A DNA stretch of 50,230 bases, from positions 1 through 50,230 of the forward strand of contig JBIQJY010000023.1 in the NCBI GenBank assembly GCA_044507065.1, written 5' to 3'. Positions 1 through 12,990 of the stretch are shown in pieces. A model generated the notes under the pieces. The model saw only the letters and a list, made by a program, of their open reading frames with translations. It was not told where the DNA came from and did not search any database. The stretch is from SCN-69-37 sp044507065. GTDB taxonomy: Bacteria > Acidobacteriota > Vicinamibacteria > Vicinamibacterales > SCN-69-37. The position numbers were made by a program, and so were the translations under genes. Positions within the stretch are counted from its first letter, which is position 1; each line of letters starts with the position of its first letter.

Positions 1-33
1 CCCGCGCGGCGTGGCGGTCAACCCAAGGATTCC

Positions 34-60
34 CTTCGTGCCTTCGTGGCTTCGTGCTTC
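34..60 (-). repeat. 8-bp tandem array (GAAGSCAC type)
   Basis: Read on the minus strand, this stretch is a short run of GAAGCAC, GAAGCCAC, GAAGGCAC and GAAGG units, about 3.5 copies with an 8-bp period. It lies about 120 bp before the GxxExxY gene. The rest of 1-179 shows no convincing gene. I believe arrays of this kind are often seen near GxxExxY genes; that is recollection, not shown here. Confidence 0.6.
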
Positions 61-179
61 ATCGCGCGCCTGGCTTGGCGCATGTTGAGAATTCTGCGTA
101 CTCGAGGTGCGGCCGCGCCGCGCCACCCCCGCGAATCGCCCTCGGTTGACGTGGCAGTCGATATGCAAGGGAACGATTC

Positions 180-608
180 ATGGAGCATCTGCAGCGGCAT
201 CCTCTTGCTGAGTCGATCATCGGCGCGGCCATCGAGGTGCACCGTAATGTCGGGCCGGGCCTCCTCGAGTCGGCGTATGACCGCTGCCTGGCCCATGAAC
301 TGACCCTGCGGAACGTGCCGTTCGTGCGGCAGATTTCACTGCCTGTGAACTACAAGGGTGTGCGCGTCCACTGCGGCTACCGCATCGACTACATCGTCGA
401 TGGCCGGATCCTGATCGAGCTGAAGGCCGTCGAACGCCTGTTGCCCATTCACCACGCGCAGGTGCTGACGTACCTGCGCCTGCTCGACCTTCGCCATGGG
501 TTGCTCATCAACTTCAACGTCTCCAGGTTGGCTGACGGCGTTCGAAGCCTGAGAAACGGATGGGAGGTTCACGAAGACACAGTGCGAACCCGCCCGGCTT
601 CGATGTGA
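180..608 (+). CDS. GxxExxY protein (PD-(D/E)XK nuclease-fold family)
   Basis: A 142-residue protein of the GxxExxY family, a small group with a PD-(D/E)XK nuclease-like fold and no settled function. The naming motif is present as GLLESAY near residues 27-33, after the typical IIGAAIEVHR opening. An Asp in RIDYIVDG followed by ELKA (about residues 63-76) fits the D...ExK catalytic core. The ATG at 180 is preceded by AAGGGA at good spacing. Its 3' end overlaps the convergent modC gene by 40 bp, so one of the two stop regions is under double constraint. Family assignment is firm; nuclease activity is inference. Confidence 0.88.
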   Translation: MEHLQRHPLAESIIGAAIEVHRNVGPGLLESAYDRCLAHELTLRNVPFVRQISLPVNYKGVRVHCGYRIDYIVDGRILIELKAVERLLPIHHAQVLTYLRLLDLRHGLLINFNVSRLADGVRSLRNGWEVHEDTVRTRPASM

Positions 609-1219
609 ACGGTCTGCTGCGCGCGACGCCGCACCTCCTCCCAGTCGTGCGTCACGTAGATGACGGGGATGCGGTGCCGGGCGATGAGCGCATCGAGATA
701 GGGCAGGATCTCCTGCCGGCGCGCCACCTCGAGCGAGCCGAGCGGCTCGTCGAGCAGCAGCAGCCGCGGCGCCGACAACAGCGCCCGGCCGAGCGAGACA
801 CGGCGCGCCTCTCCGCCCGAGAGCCGCGCCGGATGCCGCGACAGCAGCTGCCCCAGTCCCAGCAGATCCACCACCTCCGGCAGCGAATGGTGCCCGCCGC
901 GCCGCCGCGCGAACCACCGTCCGTACTCGAGGTTCTGCCGCACGGTCAGGTGCGGGAACAATCGTGCGTCCTGGAACACGTACCCGACGCGTCGCCGGTG
1001 CGCGGGCACCCAGACGCCTCGCGCCGTATCCGCCAGCGTCTCGTCGTCGATCGTCACCGTCGCGTGATCGGGGCGAAACACGCCGGCGATGACGTCGAGC
1101 GTGCGCGTCTTGCCGGCGCCCGAAGGCCCCAGCAGCGCCGTGAGCCCGCCCGTCAACGACAGATCGATATCGAGCGTGCTGCGATCGAACGTGTGGCGGA
1201 TGCGGACCGAGATGGCCAT
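569..1219 (-). CDS. modC: Molybdate-type ABC transporter ATPase, short form
   Basis: A 216-residue ABC ATPase that would power oxyanion uptake with the permease encoded just upstream. Visible are Walker A GPSGAGKT (31-38), Q-loop Gln83, signature LSGGE (133-137), Walker B LLLLDEP (153-159) and the switch His191 in YVTHD. The start ATG shares one base with the modB stop (TGATG), indicating translational coupling. Classical ModC proteins are about 350 residues with a C-terminal TOBE/MOP molybdate-binding domain; this one stops right after the ATPase domain, so substrate-sensing by the ATPase is probably absent. Specificity (molybdate, tungstate or sulfate) rests on the permease. Confidence 0.85.
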   Translation of the reverse strand: MAISVRIRHTFDRSTLDIDLSLTGGLTALLGPSGAGKTRTLDVIAGVFRPDHATVTIDDETLADTARGVWVPAHRRRVGYVFQDARLFPHLTVRQNLEYGRWFARRRGGHHSLPEVVDLLGLGQLLSRHPARLSGGEARRVSLGRALLSAPRLLLLDEPLGSLEVARRQEILPYLDALIARHRIPVIYVTHDWEEVRRRAQQTVHIEAGRVRTVSS

Positions 1220-1902
1220 CAGTGCCGCCTCCGAACGCGACGGGCCAGCCACTCGGAGACGAGCAGCGCCGAAAACGACACGGCAATCGACAGCATCGCC
1301 AGGCGCCAGATCTGGGCCTCGCCCCCCGGCACCTGGCTGAACGCGTAGATGGCCAGCGCGAGCGTCCGCGTTTCCCCCGGAATGTTCGACACGAAGGTAA
1401 TCGTCGCGCCGAACTCGCCGAGCGCCTTGGCAAACCCCAGGACGAGCCCGGCCAGGATTCCGGGCAACGCCAGCGGCAGCGTCACCGTCACGATGGTCCA
1501 GGCGGGACTGGCGCCGAGCGACGCGGCGGCTTCCTCGATGCGCTCGTCGACCTGCTCGACGGCCAGGCGAATCGCCCGCACCAGGAGCGGAAAGCCCATG
1601 ACGGCGGCGGCAATGGCGGCGCCCGTCCAGCGAAAGGCGAACGTCACGCCAAACGCCTGCTCGAGCCACGCCCCGACCACGCCCCGGCGCCCCAGCACCG
1701 CGAGCAGCAGGTAGCCGGTGACGACCGGCGGCATCACGAGCGGCAGGTGCACGAGGGCGTTGAGCACGCTGCGGCCCCAGAACCGGCCGCGCGCCAGTGC
1801 CAGCGCCACGACGATGGCGGGCGGGAGGCTGAAGACCGTGCCCACGGTGGCCACCTTCAGGCTCAGCACGACGATGGAGAGTTCCTCGGGTGACCAGTTC
1901 AC
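1219..1902 (-). CDS. modB: Molybdate ABC transporter permease
   Basis: A 227-residue inner-membrane permease with five to six hydrophobic segments. It carries the EAA loop contacting the ATPase (EEAAASLGASPAW, about 123-135) and the ModB-typical stretch LGEFGATITFVSNIPGETRT (161-180). The open frame extends upstream to 2124, but the GTG at 1902 is chosen because GGAGG lies 7 nt before it and the family begins here. No modA (periplasmic binding protein) is adjacent: upstream is only the 214-bp region before the divergent arginine decarboxylase gene. The binding protein must be encoded elsewhere or lost. Confidence 0.9.
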   Translation of the reverse strand: MNWSPEELSIVVLSLKVATVGTVFSLPPAIVVALALARGRFWGRSVLNALVHLPLVMPPVVTGYLLLAVLGRRGVVGAWLEQAFGVTFAFRWTGAAIAAAVMGFPLLVRAIRLAVEQVDERIEEAAASLGASPAWTIVTVTLPLALPGILAGLVLGFAKALGEFGATITFVSNIPGETRTLALAIYAFSQVPGGEAQIWRLAMLSIAVSFSALLVSEWLARRVRRRH

Positions 1903-2102
1903 GGCAAGGCCTCCGGCACGCGCGGGGACGCTGCCGGCGGGGCGGCTGCGGCAGTGACGGACGGGCTCGCTCCAGGCAGCGGGAACACGGAACGATGATG
2001 ATAGCGGGCCGCGCGCGTCCGCGAGCGCCTGTGCGTCGCACGGCGCAGCCGAACGGAGACAAATTCTCCCCCGCAAACCCGGCAAAACCGCGGGCGATGT
2101 CT

Positions 2103-2108
2103 TATGAT
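2103..2108 (+). promoter_or_regulatory. Candidate -10 element of speA (leaderless type)
   Basis: TATGAT ends 8 nt before the GTG start of speA. No Shine-Dalgarno is present between them and no good -35 hexamer is visible at 17-18 bp. The spacing would place transcription start at or next to the start codon. Nothing else is recognised in 1903-2102. Confidence 0.45.
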
Positions 2109-2116
2109 GATCCGCT

Positions 2117-4063
<1,947 letters not shown>

Positions 4064-4085
4064 GCCGCCGCATCGGTCGTCGACC

Positions 4086-6047
4086 ATGCCGCGCCCATTC
4101 CGTTATCGCGGTGTGGCGCTCGCGGTGGTGGCCGTGCTGGTGCTCCTCGGTATCGTCGTTGCCGTTGCTTCCTCGCTGAGGACGACGCCGCGCACCTGGT
4201 CGGTGGGCGACGGCGCCGTGCTCGAGATCTACACTCTTCACGCCGCCCGGCGGAGCCTCGACGTTGGTCCCTATTCCCGATTCGGCTGGAACCATCCGGG
4301 TCCAGCGCATTTCTACACGCTCGCGCCCGCCTACGTCCTCAGCGGCCACCGCGAAGAGGGCCTGCTCCTCACCGCACTCGCGCTCAACCTCGCGGCCATG
4401 GCCGCACTGCTCGCGCTGGCGGCGCGATACGGCGGATGGGCATTCGCCGGCGCGTTGATCGTCTGGCTCGCCCTCTACTATTTCCGGACGGGCACGCAGG
4501 CCGGCTGGGACTTCGGCGACCTGCTTTCGAGTGCCTGGAACCCGCACGCGCCGCTGCTGCCGTTCGCCCTGCTGCTCGTGCTTGCCGCCGTCGTGGCCGC
4601 GGGCCACCTGGGCGCGTTGCCCGTCGTTGCGCTGGTGGCATCGTTCATCAGCCAGTCCCACGTCGCGTTCCTGCCGATGTCGGTGCTGATCTCGGGCGTG
4701 GCGGTGATGGCCTGGGCCTGGCCGTACGTGTCGATACGTCGCGATGCGATCCCGCACCGACCGGTCTCGAACCTCGTGCGTGTCGTCGACGCGATCGGTG
4801 CGATTTACGTGGGCCTGATGGCGTGGGTGATCGTGGCCGGCGGGTTCCGGGCGCAGGTCGGCCCCGTCGTCATTTCGGTCAATGCGATCGACAAGCTGCT
4901 GATGTATGCCGTGGTGCTCGTGGGCGTACGCCACGTGCTGTCGCGCGATCATCCGTTCCTGCACCGCGTCCTGGTGCGTGCCTGCGCGGCCGGGACCGAG
5001 CAGCGTCGCGCGGGTCAGGGGCCGGATGGTCGGGGCCGGTGCGAAAGTCACTGGCCGGCCGGCACGAAGCGGTGGTTGATCGCGACTGTCGCTGTCGCGG
5101 CGGCGCTCTGGAGTGTGCCGGTCTTCGGCGAACTGACAGGCCCGCAACCGGGCAATCTCGCCCGGCTGGCGCGATCGATCGGCGGGGGGCAGGTTCCCGA
5201 CATCGCCGCAGGCGCGGCCGCCTTCGCGCACCACCTGTCCGGCGTCGTCAGGCCGGGTTTCGAGGTGGCGGCCGGCGGACGCGTGCTGGGCGCCGGCGTC
5301 GCGACATGGCCTGTGGCGCTCTTTGCCGCGTTTCAGATCGCCGCCCTGGTACTCGCGTGGCGATCAGCCGCCACACACGGCCGCAGGTTCCTGGCCGCGC
5401 AGGCTGGGATATGTCTGGTGGCCTCGGCCGGCGCGCTGTGGGCGTCGATCCGCGTCGGCGGGGAACTGCACGATCACATCACGTTCTGGATCTCCATCCT
5501 CGGCGTGGTCAACCTGGCCGTGCTCACGGCAGAGCTTGTCGCGTGCGGCGCGAGTGGCGCAGCAGCACTGCTCGGCCGGGGCTCCGGCTCCGTCGTGGCG
5601 TTGTGGTCGCCGGCCCGACGCGGCACGGCCGTCCTTGTCATCGGCGCGTTCATCGCGATTGTCGCTGCACATGGCGGCAGGCACATTGCGGCTGGGCACC
5701 ATCGCGATCGATTCGCCGGTGAGCGAACGACCGTTCAGAACCTCGCGAACGCGCTCCGTGCGAGCTTCAATGTCGCCCCGTCCGGCGGCGCGGTGCGCGT
5801 CGACATGGCCCAGGACGCCTGGCCGATCGCGGCGGGCCTGGTGCTGGAGTTGTACAAGCGCGACATTGATGTGACGGTGGCCGACGAGTGGGTCTCCCTG
5901 TTCGGCCCACCGTTGGCGTCGAACGGCCACGAGACGACGGAGCTGGTGGTGGCCGATGCGGACGCGGCACGAGTCCTCGCGGCCGACGGGCGCTACGAAC
6001 TGGTTGCGTCGGCGGCCGGCGTCGCGGTCTATCGGCGGCCGCTGTAG
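4086..6047 (+). CDS. Polytopic membrane protein, GT-C glycosyltransferase-like
   Basis: A 653-residue integral membrane protein with one N-terminal anchor (about residues 8-30) followed by an external loop and roughly ten further hydrophobic segments, then a soluble C-terminal domain of about 110 residues. The first loop contains acidic residues (VGDGAVLEIYT) followed by the GWNHPGPAHFY stretch, the arrangement seen in GT-C enzymes that use lipid-linked sugars. I do not recognise a named family. The polar insert around residues 300-325, rich in Arg and Gly, is a cytoplasmic loop. It sits with another GT-C-like gene and a DPM1-like GT2, which fits surface-glycan assembly. Specific sugar and acceptor are unknown. 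Confidence 0.7.
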   Translation: MPRPFRYRGVALAVVAVLVLLGIVVAVASSLRTTPRTWSVGDGAVLEIYTLHAARRSLDVGPYSRFGWNHPGPAHFYTLAPAYVLSGHREEGLLLTALALNLAAMAALLALAARYGGWAFAGALIVWLALYYFRTGTQAGWDFGDLLSSAWNPHAPLLPFALLLVLAAVVAAGHLGALPVVALVASFISQSHVAFLPMSVLISGVAVMAWAWPYVSIRRDAIPHRPVSNLVRVVDAIGAIYVGLMAWVIVAGGFRAQVGPVVISVNAIDKLLMYAVVLVGVRHVLSRDHPFLHRVLVRACAAGTEQRRAGQGPDGRGRCESHWPAGTKRWLIATVAVAAALWSVPVFGELTGPQPGNLARLARSIGGGQVPDIAAGAAAFAHHLSGVVRPGFEVAAGGRVLGAGVATWPVALFAAFQIAALVLAWRSAATHGRRFLAAQAGICLVASAGALWASIRVGGELHDHITFWISILGVVNLAVLTAELVACGASGAAALLGRGSGSVVALWSPARRGTAVLVIGAFIAIVAAHGGRHIAAGHHRDRFAGERTTVQNLANALRASFNVAPSGGAVRVDMAQDAWPIAAGLVLELYKRDIDVTVADEWVSLFGPPLASNGHETTELVVADADAARVLAADGRYELVASAAGVAVYRRPL

Positions 6048-6132
6048 GTCGGCGGCCAGGTCGAACGGATTCAGGTCGCGTGGCGGCGGGTGTCGCCGCC
6101 CTGCGACCTGTGGCACAATCACGCCCTCCCTG

Positions 6133-7534
6133 ATGCCCCCCCCCCCACACACTGACGGTCGGCCAAAGGCGCTGGTTCCTCGGTGTGTCGATCCTTGTTG
6201 CGATCACGCGAGTGCCCGCGCTGGCCCAATCGCTCCTCGATTGGGATGAGGCCCAGTTCGTCTCCGCCGTGCGCGACTACGACGTCGCCTTGCACCACCC
6301 CCATCCGCCCGGGTATCCGCTCTTCATCGCCTGCGCCAGGCTCTTCTACTGGTCTGGTCTCGACGAGTTTCGCGCGCTGCAGGCGGTCGTCATGCTGGGG
6401 GCCGTGCTGCTGGTTCCCGCGGCGTGCATGCTCGCGCGCGCGATGCGCTTCGATTTCACGACATCGCTGCTCGGGGCGGTAGTGTTCGCCTTCCTGCCGA
6501 ACGTATGGATCTACTCGGGCTCCGGCTTCAGCGACATACCGGCCCTGACCTGCGGACTTGCCGCCGCTGCATTTCTGCTGCGCGGAAGGGAACAGCGCTC
6601 GGCCTTCGTGCTCGGCGGACTACTGCTCGGCGTCGCGATTGGCCTTCGTCCCCTGTCACTCGCTCTGGCTGCGGTGCCACTCTGCATGGGTGCGTGGGGA
6701 CGCCTTTCGGCAGGTGACCTCCGAGCCGTCCTCGCCGCCGGTGCGCTCGCGACGGCTGTTGGCGCGGGCAGTTACGTGGGCGCGGCGCTCGCTTCGTCGT
6801 CCATCGATGCGTACGTCGTCGCCCTTCGGTCCCAGAGCGAATGGGTCCGCGCCGTGGATTCGTATCAGAATGCCGGACGCCCGCCGCTCCCGGCCGCTGC
6901 CCAGGCATTCTTCGTTCGCCCGTTCGACCAGCGGAATCAGATGAACGCGCTTCTTGCGCTGGGTGCCCTGTCGATCGCCGCGGCGGCTGTTTCGCGGCGA
7001 CGTGCACCGGTCGTGGCACTGGTAACGTTCGTGCCGATCGCGTTGGCGTCGTGGCTGATGCTCGACGTGCACACGGTCGCGCGCTACGCACTGGCCTACA
7101 TGTTCGTCTATGCGTTGCTGATGGCCGACGGTATAGGTGTCCTCACAAGAAGAACGGTACTGCAGCCGATTCTCTCCATCGTCGTGGTTCTGGGGTTCGC
7201 CGTATGGACGTGGCCCGCGCTCCGACTGCAGGCGACTTCCGACGCGCCACCAGTCGCCGCGCTGAAGTGGGCCGACCGTCATGCAGCGCCGGGTGACGTC
7301 ATCTACGTCCACGGCGCGTTCTCACCCCACGGACACGCGGTCCTGCCGGGCCGTCGCATCGTCGTCTACGAGGATGGCGACGGCACGCTGCCGAGCGACG
7401 CGAAATGGCGAATCGATTCCCGGGTGTGGCCGCGCAGCCAGACGTTCACCTGGCCCAGGGACGAATTGTGGCGGGTGGTGCGCCAGCGTGGATTCGAAGC
7501 ATCGGTCGTCGGTGCGGCGGAGCCGGCGCCGTGA
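6133..7534 (+). CDS. GT39/ArnT-like membrane glycosyltransferase, start uncertain at a poly-C tract
   Basis: A polytopic membrane protein with the first-loop motif LDWDEAQFV followed by HHPHPPGYPLF, the acidic pair and proline-rich loop typical of protein-mannosyltransferase/ArnT-like GT-C enzymes that take sugar from polyprenyl-phosphate donors. The open frame as written starts at GTG 6185 (449 residues), in the middle of the first membrane helix and without an RBS. An ATG at 6133 is followed by 11 consecutive C (6136-6146) and is one base out of frame; with 10 C it would read into this protein and supply the missing N-terminus. The tract may be a sequencing or assembly length error or a phase-variable switch. 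Gene 22 bp from the convergent methyltransferase. Confidence 0.75.
6136..6146 (+). repeat. Homopolymer tract of 11 C
   Basis: Eleven consecutive cytosines directly after an ATG (6133) at the 5' end of the ArnT-like gene. The tract length decides whether that ATG is in frame with the downstream protein (10 C in frame, 11 C out of frame). Confidence 0.9.
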
Positions 7535-7556
7535 GGGCGGCTGTGCCGCTTGTCCG

Positions 7557-8297
7557 CTACTTGCGCGCGTGAAACACCGCGCGGTCCTGCCGGAACGCCT
7601 CGATGAGCCCGTTCCTGCCTCGCACGCGGTGGTAGATGGCCCGCGCCAGGCGGTAAGGCGCGCCCGGCAGGTTCGTGACCGTTCGCACATGCTCGAATCC
7701 CGCGGCCTGCAGCAGCGCTGCCACCCCCTCGGCGTTGGGCGCCCACCAGTTGGTGGGGTCGTGGTTCAGTTCGCGTCCCGGATAGAACGCCGCGGCGGGG
7801 CGGCCCAGCCCGACCATGTCGACGACGGTCTCGAGGATGAGCAGGTCGGCAGTGACCGAGGCGACGCGCTCGAGGGCCAGCAGGGGATACCGCAGGTGAT
7901 AGAGGACGCCCAGGAACAGGACCACGTCGAACGTGCCGACCCGTTCGGGCGACAGGTCCATCACGTCGATGTCCACGTCCTCGACGTTCGATCCCAGCGC
8001 CTCGCGGGCCATCTCGAAGCCGGCCTTGCGGCCCCAGCCGTCCGCCGAGTGCCAGGAGAAGAAGTCCGCGGCGACCACTCGCGCCGCGCCTCGGCGCTCG
8101 CACTCGAACGAGAAGAAGCCGTCCCAGGCGCCGATGTCGAGGACGGTCCGGCCGGCAAGAGACGCGGGCAGGTCGATCCGCGCCAACCGTTCCGGACTGT
8201 TGTCGACGCCTGGCGTGACAATGCCGTGGCCAAGGTCGATCGTGTGGTACCAGCGATGCGCCGCGACGCGATCGCGGAGCCCGGACGGTTCGATCAT
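7557..8297 (-). CDS. CmoB-like / DUF1698-type SAM-dependent methyltransferase
   Basis: A 246-residue class I methyltransferase. SAM motif I is VLDIGAWDGFFSF (52-64), preceded by the HTIDLGHGIVTPG segment and followed by FDVVLFLGVLYHLRYPLLAL, both characteristic of the CmoB/DUF1698 group (tRNA carboxymethyl- or methyl-transferase relatives). Many homologues of this shape in polysaccharide clusters act on sugars or lipids instead, so a tRNA role is not established. The ATG at 8297 is chosen over the upstream frame start (8360) because the family begins here and a TATACT element lies 8 nt before it. It faces the ArnT-like gene tail to tail and is divergent from the GT2 gene. Confidence 0.8.
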   Translation of the reverse strand: MIEPSGLRDRVAAHRWYHTIDLGHGIVTPGVDNSPERLARIDLPASLAGRTVLDIGAWDGFFSFECERRGAARVVAADFFSWHSADGWGRKAGFEMAREALGSNVEDVDIDVMDLSPERVGTFDVVLFLGVLYHLRYPLLALERVASVTADLLILETVVDMVGLGRPAAAFYPGRELNHDPTNWWAPNAEGVAALLQAAGFEHVRTVTNLPGAPYRLARAIYHRVRGRNGLIEAFRQDRAVFHARK

Positions 8298-8305
8298 GGG
8301 CTGAG

Positions 8306-8311
8306 AGTATA
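8306..8311 (-). promoter_or_regulatory. Candidate -10 element of the CmoB-like gene (leaderless type)
   Basis: On the minus strand TATACT stands 8 nt before the ATG at 8297, with no Shine-Dalgarno between. The spacing matches that seen at speA, clpA and pheA. Confidence 0.4.
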
Positions 8312-8466
8312 TAGAACAGCCGTGGCGGCCCCGGCCGATCCGGTCGATCGTCCGGGCCACCCGATCGGTCCGCTGATATCATTGTGGCCGCCAGGGGTAC
8401 GGGGATCCGGGTCTCCGCCGCAGGGACGCAACCGTCCCACCGGAAGTCGCGACTGGCTGTCGCCCG

Positions 8467-9180
8467 ATGAAACTGTCGATTGTCATGCCGGCGTTCAACG
8501 AACGCCACACCATTCGTCCGATCATTGCCGCGGTTCTGGCCGTCGATCTGCCCGGCAGCCTCGACCGCGAGATCGTCATTGTGGACGACGGGTCGACCGA
8601 CGGCACGCGCGAGGTCCTGGCGGAACTGGACGGGCGGGACGGCATCCGGGTATTCCTCCAGCCGCACAACCAGGGCAAGGGCGCGGCCATCACGCGGGGC
8701 TTCCGGGAAGCCACCGGTGAGATCCTGCTGGTGCAGGACGCGGACCTCGAGTACGACCCTTCCGAGTATCCGGTGCTGCTGCGGCCGATCCTCGAAGGCA
8801 AGGCCGACGTGGTCTACGGGTCGCGGTTCCTCGGCACCGAGCGCGGCCATCGCGTGCTGTACTTCTGGCACTCGGTGGGCAACCGCATGCTGACGCTGTT
8901 GTCGAATGCGTTCACGGACCTCAACCTGACGGACATGGAAACCTGCTACAAGGTCATGCGGCGCGAGGTCGTCGAGAAGCTCGACCTGCGGTCCAGTCGG
9001 TTCGGGATCGAGCCCGAGATCACCTGCAAGGTGAGCCGTCTGGGCGCGCGAATCTACGAAGTTCCCATCTCGTACAACGGCCGGACGTATGCCGAGGGCA
9101 AGAAGATCGGCATGAAGGACGCGTTCCAGGCCGTGTGGACCATTCTGAAATACTCGCGGTGGAAGGCGCCCGCACGATGA
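8467..9180 (+). CDS. GT2 glycosyltransferase, DPM1/DPG-synthase-like
   Basis: A 237-residue soluble GT-A enzyme of family GT2, most like the dolichyl/polyprenyl-phosphate mannose or glucose synthase group in its short form without C-terminal membrane helices. Seen are the nucleotide-binding DDGSTDGT (40-47), NQGKGAAITRGF (68-79), the metal-binding QDADLEYDP (90-98) and the C-terminal SRFGIEPEITCKV and VPISYNGRTYAEGKKI typical of the subgroup. It probably transfers a hexose from a nucleotide sugar to undecaprenyl phosphate, making the donor for GT-C enzymes such as the two encoded upstream. It overlaps the next gene by four bases (ATGA), so the two are translationally coupled. Confidence 0.9.
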   Translation: MKLSIVMPAFNERHTIRPIIAAVLAVDLPGSLDREIVIVDDGSTDGTREVLAELDGRDGIRVFLQPHNQGKGAAITRGFREATGEILLVQDADLEYDPSEYPVLLRPILEGKADVVYGSRFLGTERGHRVLYFWHSVGNRMLTLLSNAFTDLNLTDMETCYKVMRREVVEKLDLRSSRFGIEPEITCKVSRLGARIYEVPISYNGRTYAEGKKIGMKDAFQAVWTILKYSRWKAPAR

Positions 9181-9920
9181 GCCAGGTGGAACGGACGACA
9201 ACGGAAGCCGCAGGCCCGGCCGATGACGTCGGCGCGGAAACGCTGCGGCGGATGGCGGGCCTCGAGGCCTACAACCGCTGGCTGCACGATCGGTTCGACG
9301 GCTATCTCGGGCGGCGCATCCTGGAGATCGGCTCCGGCATTGGCAACCAGACGCGCTACTTCGCGGACCGCGATCGGGTCATCGCCTCGGACATCGACCC
9401 GTACTACGTTGAAACCCTGCAGGCGAAGTTCGGCCGGCAGGGCAACGTGCGGATGGCGTCGTTCCGGTTCCCGCTGACCGAGACGGATCGTGATGACCTT
9501 CGCGCGGAGCGGATCGACACGATCGTGTGCCTCAACGTGCTCGAGCACATCGAGGATCACCGGGGCACGCTCGCGGACTGCGCGGCGGTGCTGCCGCCTG
9601 GCGGCCGCCTCGTGCTGCTCGTGCCCTCGATGCCAGCCCTCTACGGCACCCTGGACGTGCATCTGCAGCACTTCCGCCGCTACGAGAAGGAGCCGCTGCG
9701 CGCGCTGCTGAAGGAGGCCGGCTTCGAGTGCGACGATCTGCGATTCGTGAACCGGCTGGCCGTCTTCGGCTGGTGGCTGAGCTCGCGCGTGCTGAAGCGC
9801 AAGGTGCTGCCGAAGGATCAGCTGGCGGTCTTCAAGATCATGATGCCGCTGCTCAAGCTCGAGGAAAAGCGTCCGCCGTCGTTCGGCCTGTCGCTGCTCG
9901 CGCTCGCCCGGCGCGTGTAG
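9177..9920 (+). CDS. Class I SAM-dependent methyltransferase
   Basis: A 247-residue methyltransferase with motif I ILEIGSGIGNQT (48-59), the acidic SDIDPYY after strand 2 (71-77), and IDTIVCLNVLEHIEDH followed by LPPGGRLVLLVP. This pattern is found in small-molecule, lipid or sugar methyltransferases next to DPM1-like GT2 genes. The C-terminal third (HFRRYEKEPLRALL onward) is typical of this subgroup and may contact a membrane substrate. The ATG at 9177 overlaps the GT2 stop codon; a longer frame reaching 9135 lies inside that gene and is rejected. It ends 18 bp from the convergent grpE. The substrate is not known. Confidence 0.85.
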   Translation: MSQVERTTTEAAGPADDVGAETLRRMAGLEAYNRWLHDRFDGYLGRRILEIGSGIGNQTRYFADRDRVIASDIDPYYVETLQAKFGRQGNVRMASFRFPLTETDRDDLRAERIDTIVCLNVLEHIEDHRGTLADCAAVLPPGGRLVLLVPSMPALYGTLDVHLQHFRRYEKEPLRALLKEAGFECDDLRFVNRLAVFGWWLSSRVLKRKVLPKDQLAVFKIMMPLLKLEEKRPPSFGLSLLALARRV

Positions 9921-9938
9921 CCGGGCGCTGCACCCCTG

Positions 9939-10511
9939 CTACCCGCGCGTTGCCACCGCCACCATTGCCGGTCGCAGGACCTCGTCGCCGATCAGGTAGC
10001 CCGGTTTGACGACGCCAGCCACCTGGCCTTCCGGCCGCTCGTCTGTCGCCGGAACCGTCGTCACGGCCTCGTGCCGCGTCGGATCGAATGGACGGTCCAT
10101 GGGGTCCTCGCGCACCACCCCGAGGCCCTCGAGAGTGGCCAGAAACTGCTGGCGCACGAGTGAGACGCCCTGGACGAACGGGTCGTCGCGCGTGTCCGCG
10201 GCCTCGATCGCGCGATCGAGGTTGTCGAGAACTTCGAGGAATGACGCGAGAAGCGAGCGGCGTCCCCGCTCGACGTCCTTCTGGACTTCCTTGCGAAGCC
10301 GCGCGCGCGCCTGCTCGAACTCGTCGGCCGCGCCGCGGTACCTGGCGAGCAGGTCCTGGATTTCGGCGTCCTTCTCGGCGATGCGTGCTTCGAGCTCCTC
10401 GACGTAGTTGGGCTTCAGCCTCGGTTCTTCGGCGTCCGGTGCGGCCCCTTCGGCCCGGGCCCACCACCTGCGGTCGGTGACTTTCAGTTCGGGTTCGCTC
10501 ATGTCGTTCAC
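9939..10511 (-). CDS. grpE: GrpE nucleotide-exchange factor
   Basis: A 190-residue GrpE, the ADP/ATP exchange factor of the DnaK chaperone. A long charged coiled-coil helix (about 36-95, including ELEARIAEKDAEIQDLLARY) precedes the four-helix bundle and the beta-wing domain with the diagnostic DPMDRPFDPTRHEAV (about 136-150). The GTG at 10511 has GGGGA at 8 nt; an internal ATG at 10502 is the alternative. It follows clpA by 37 bp on the same strand, so it probably shares the clpS-clpA transcript. The dnaK and dnaJ genes are not in the window, an unusual separation from the common grpE-dnaK-dnaJ order. Confidence 0.93.
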   Translation of the reverse strand: MNDMSEPELKVTDRRWWARAEGAAPDAEEPRLKPNYVEELEARIAEKDAEIQDLLARYRGAADEFEQARARLRKEVQKDVERGRRSLLASFLEVLDNLDRAIEAADTRDDPFVQGVSLVRQQFLATLEGLGVVREDPMDRPFDPTRHEAVTTVPATDERPEGQVAGVVKPGYLIGDEVLRPAMVAVATRG

Positions 10512-10548
10512 GCGTCGTGTCCCCGCGTGGTTGCGGGACCGATCAGCG

Positions 10549-12981
<2,433 letters not shown>

Positions 12982-12990
12982 GGTTCTTCG

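Noticed and set aside
80..120. EcoRI, XhoI and NotI sites close together, like a cloning linker
   Set aside because: The sites are embedded in ordinary GC-rich sequence, and CTCGAG and GCGGCCGC-like strings are frequent in this composition; no vector sequence is seen.
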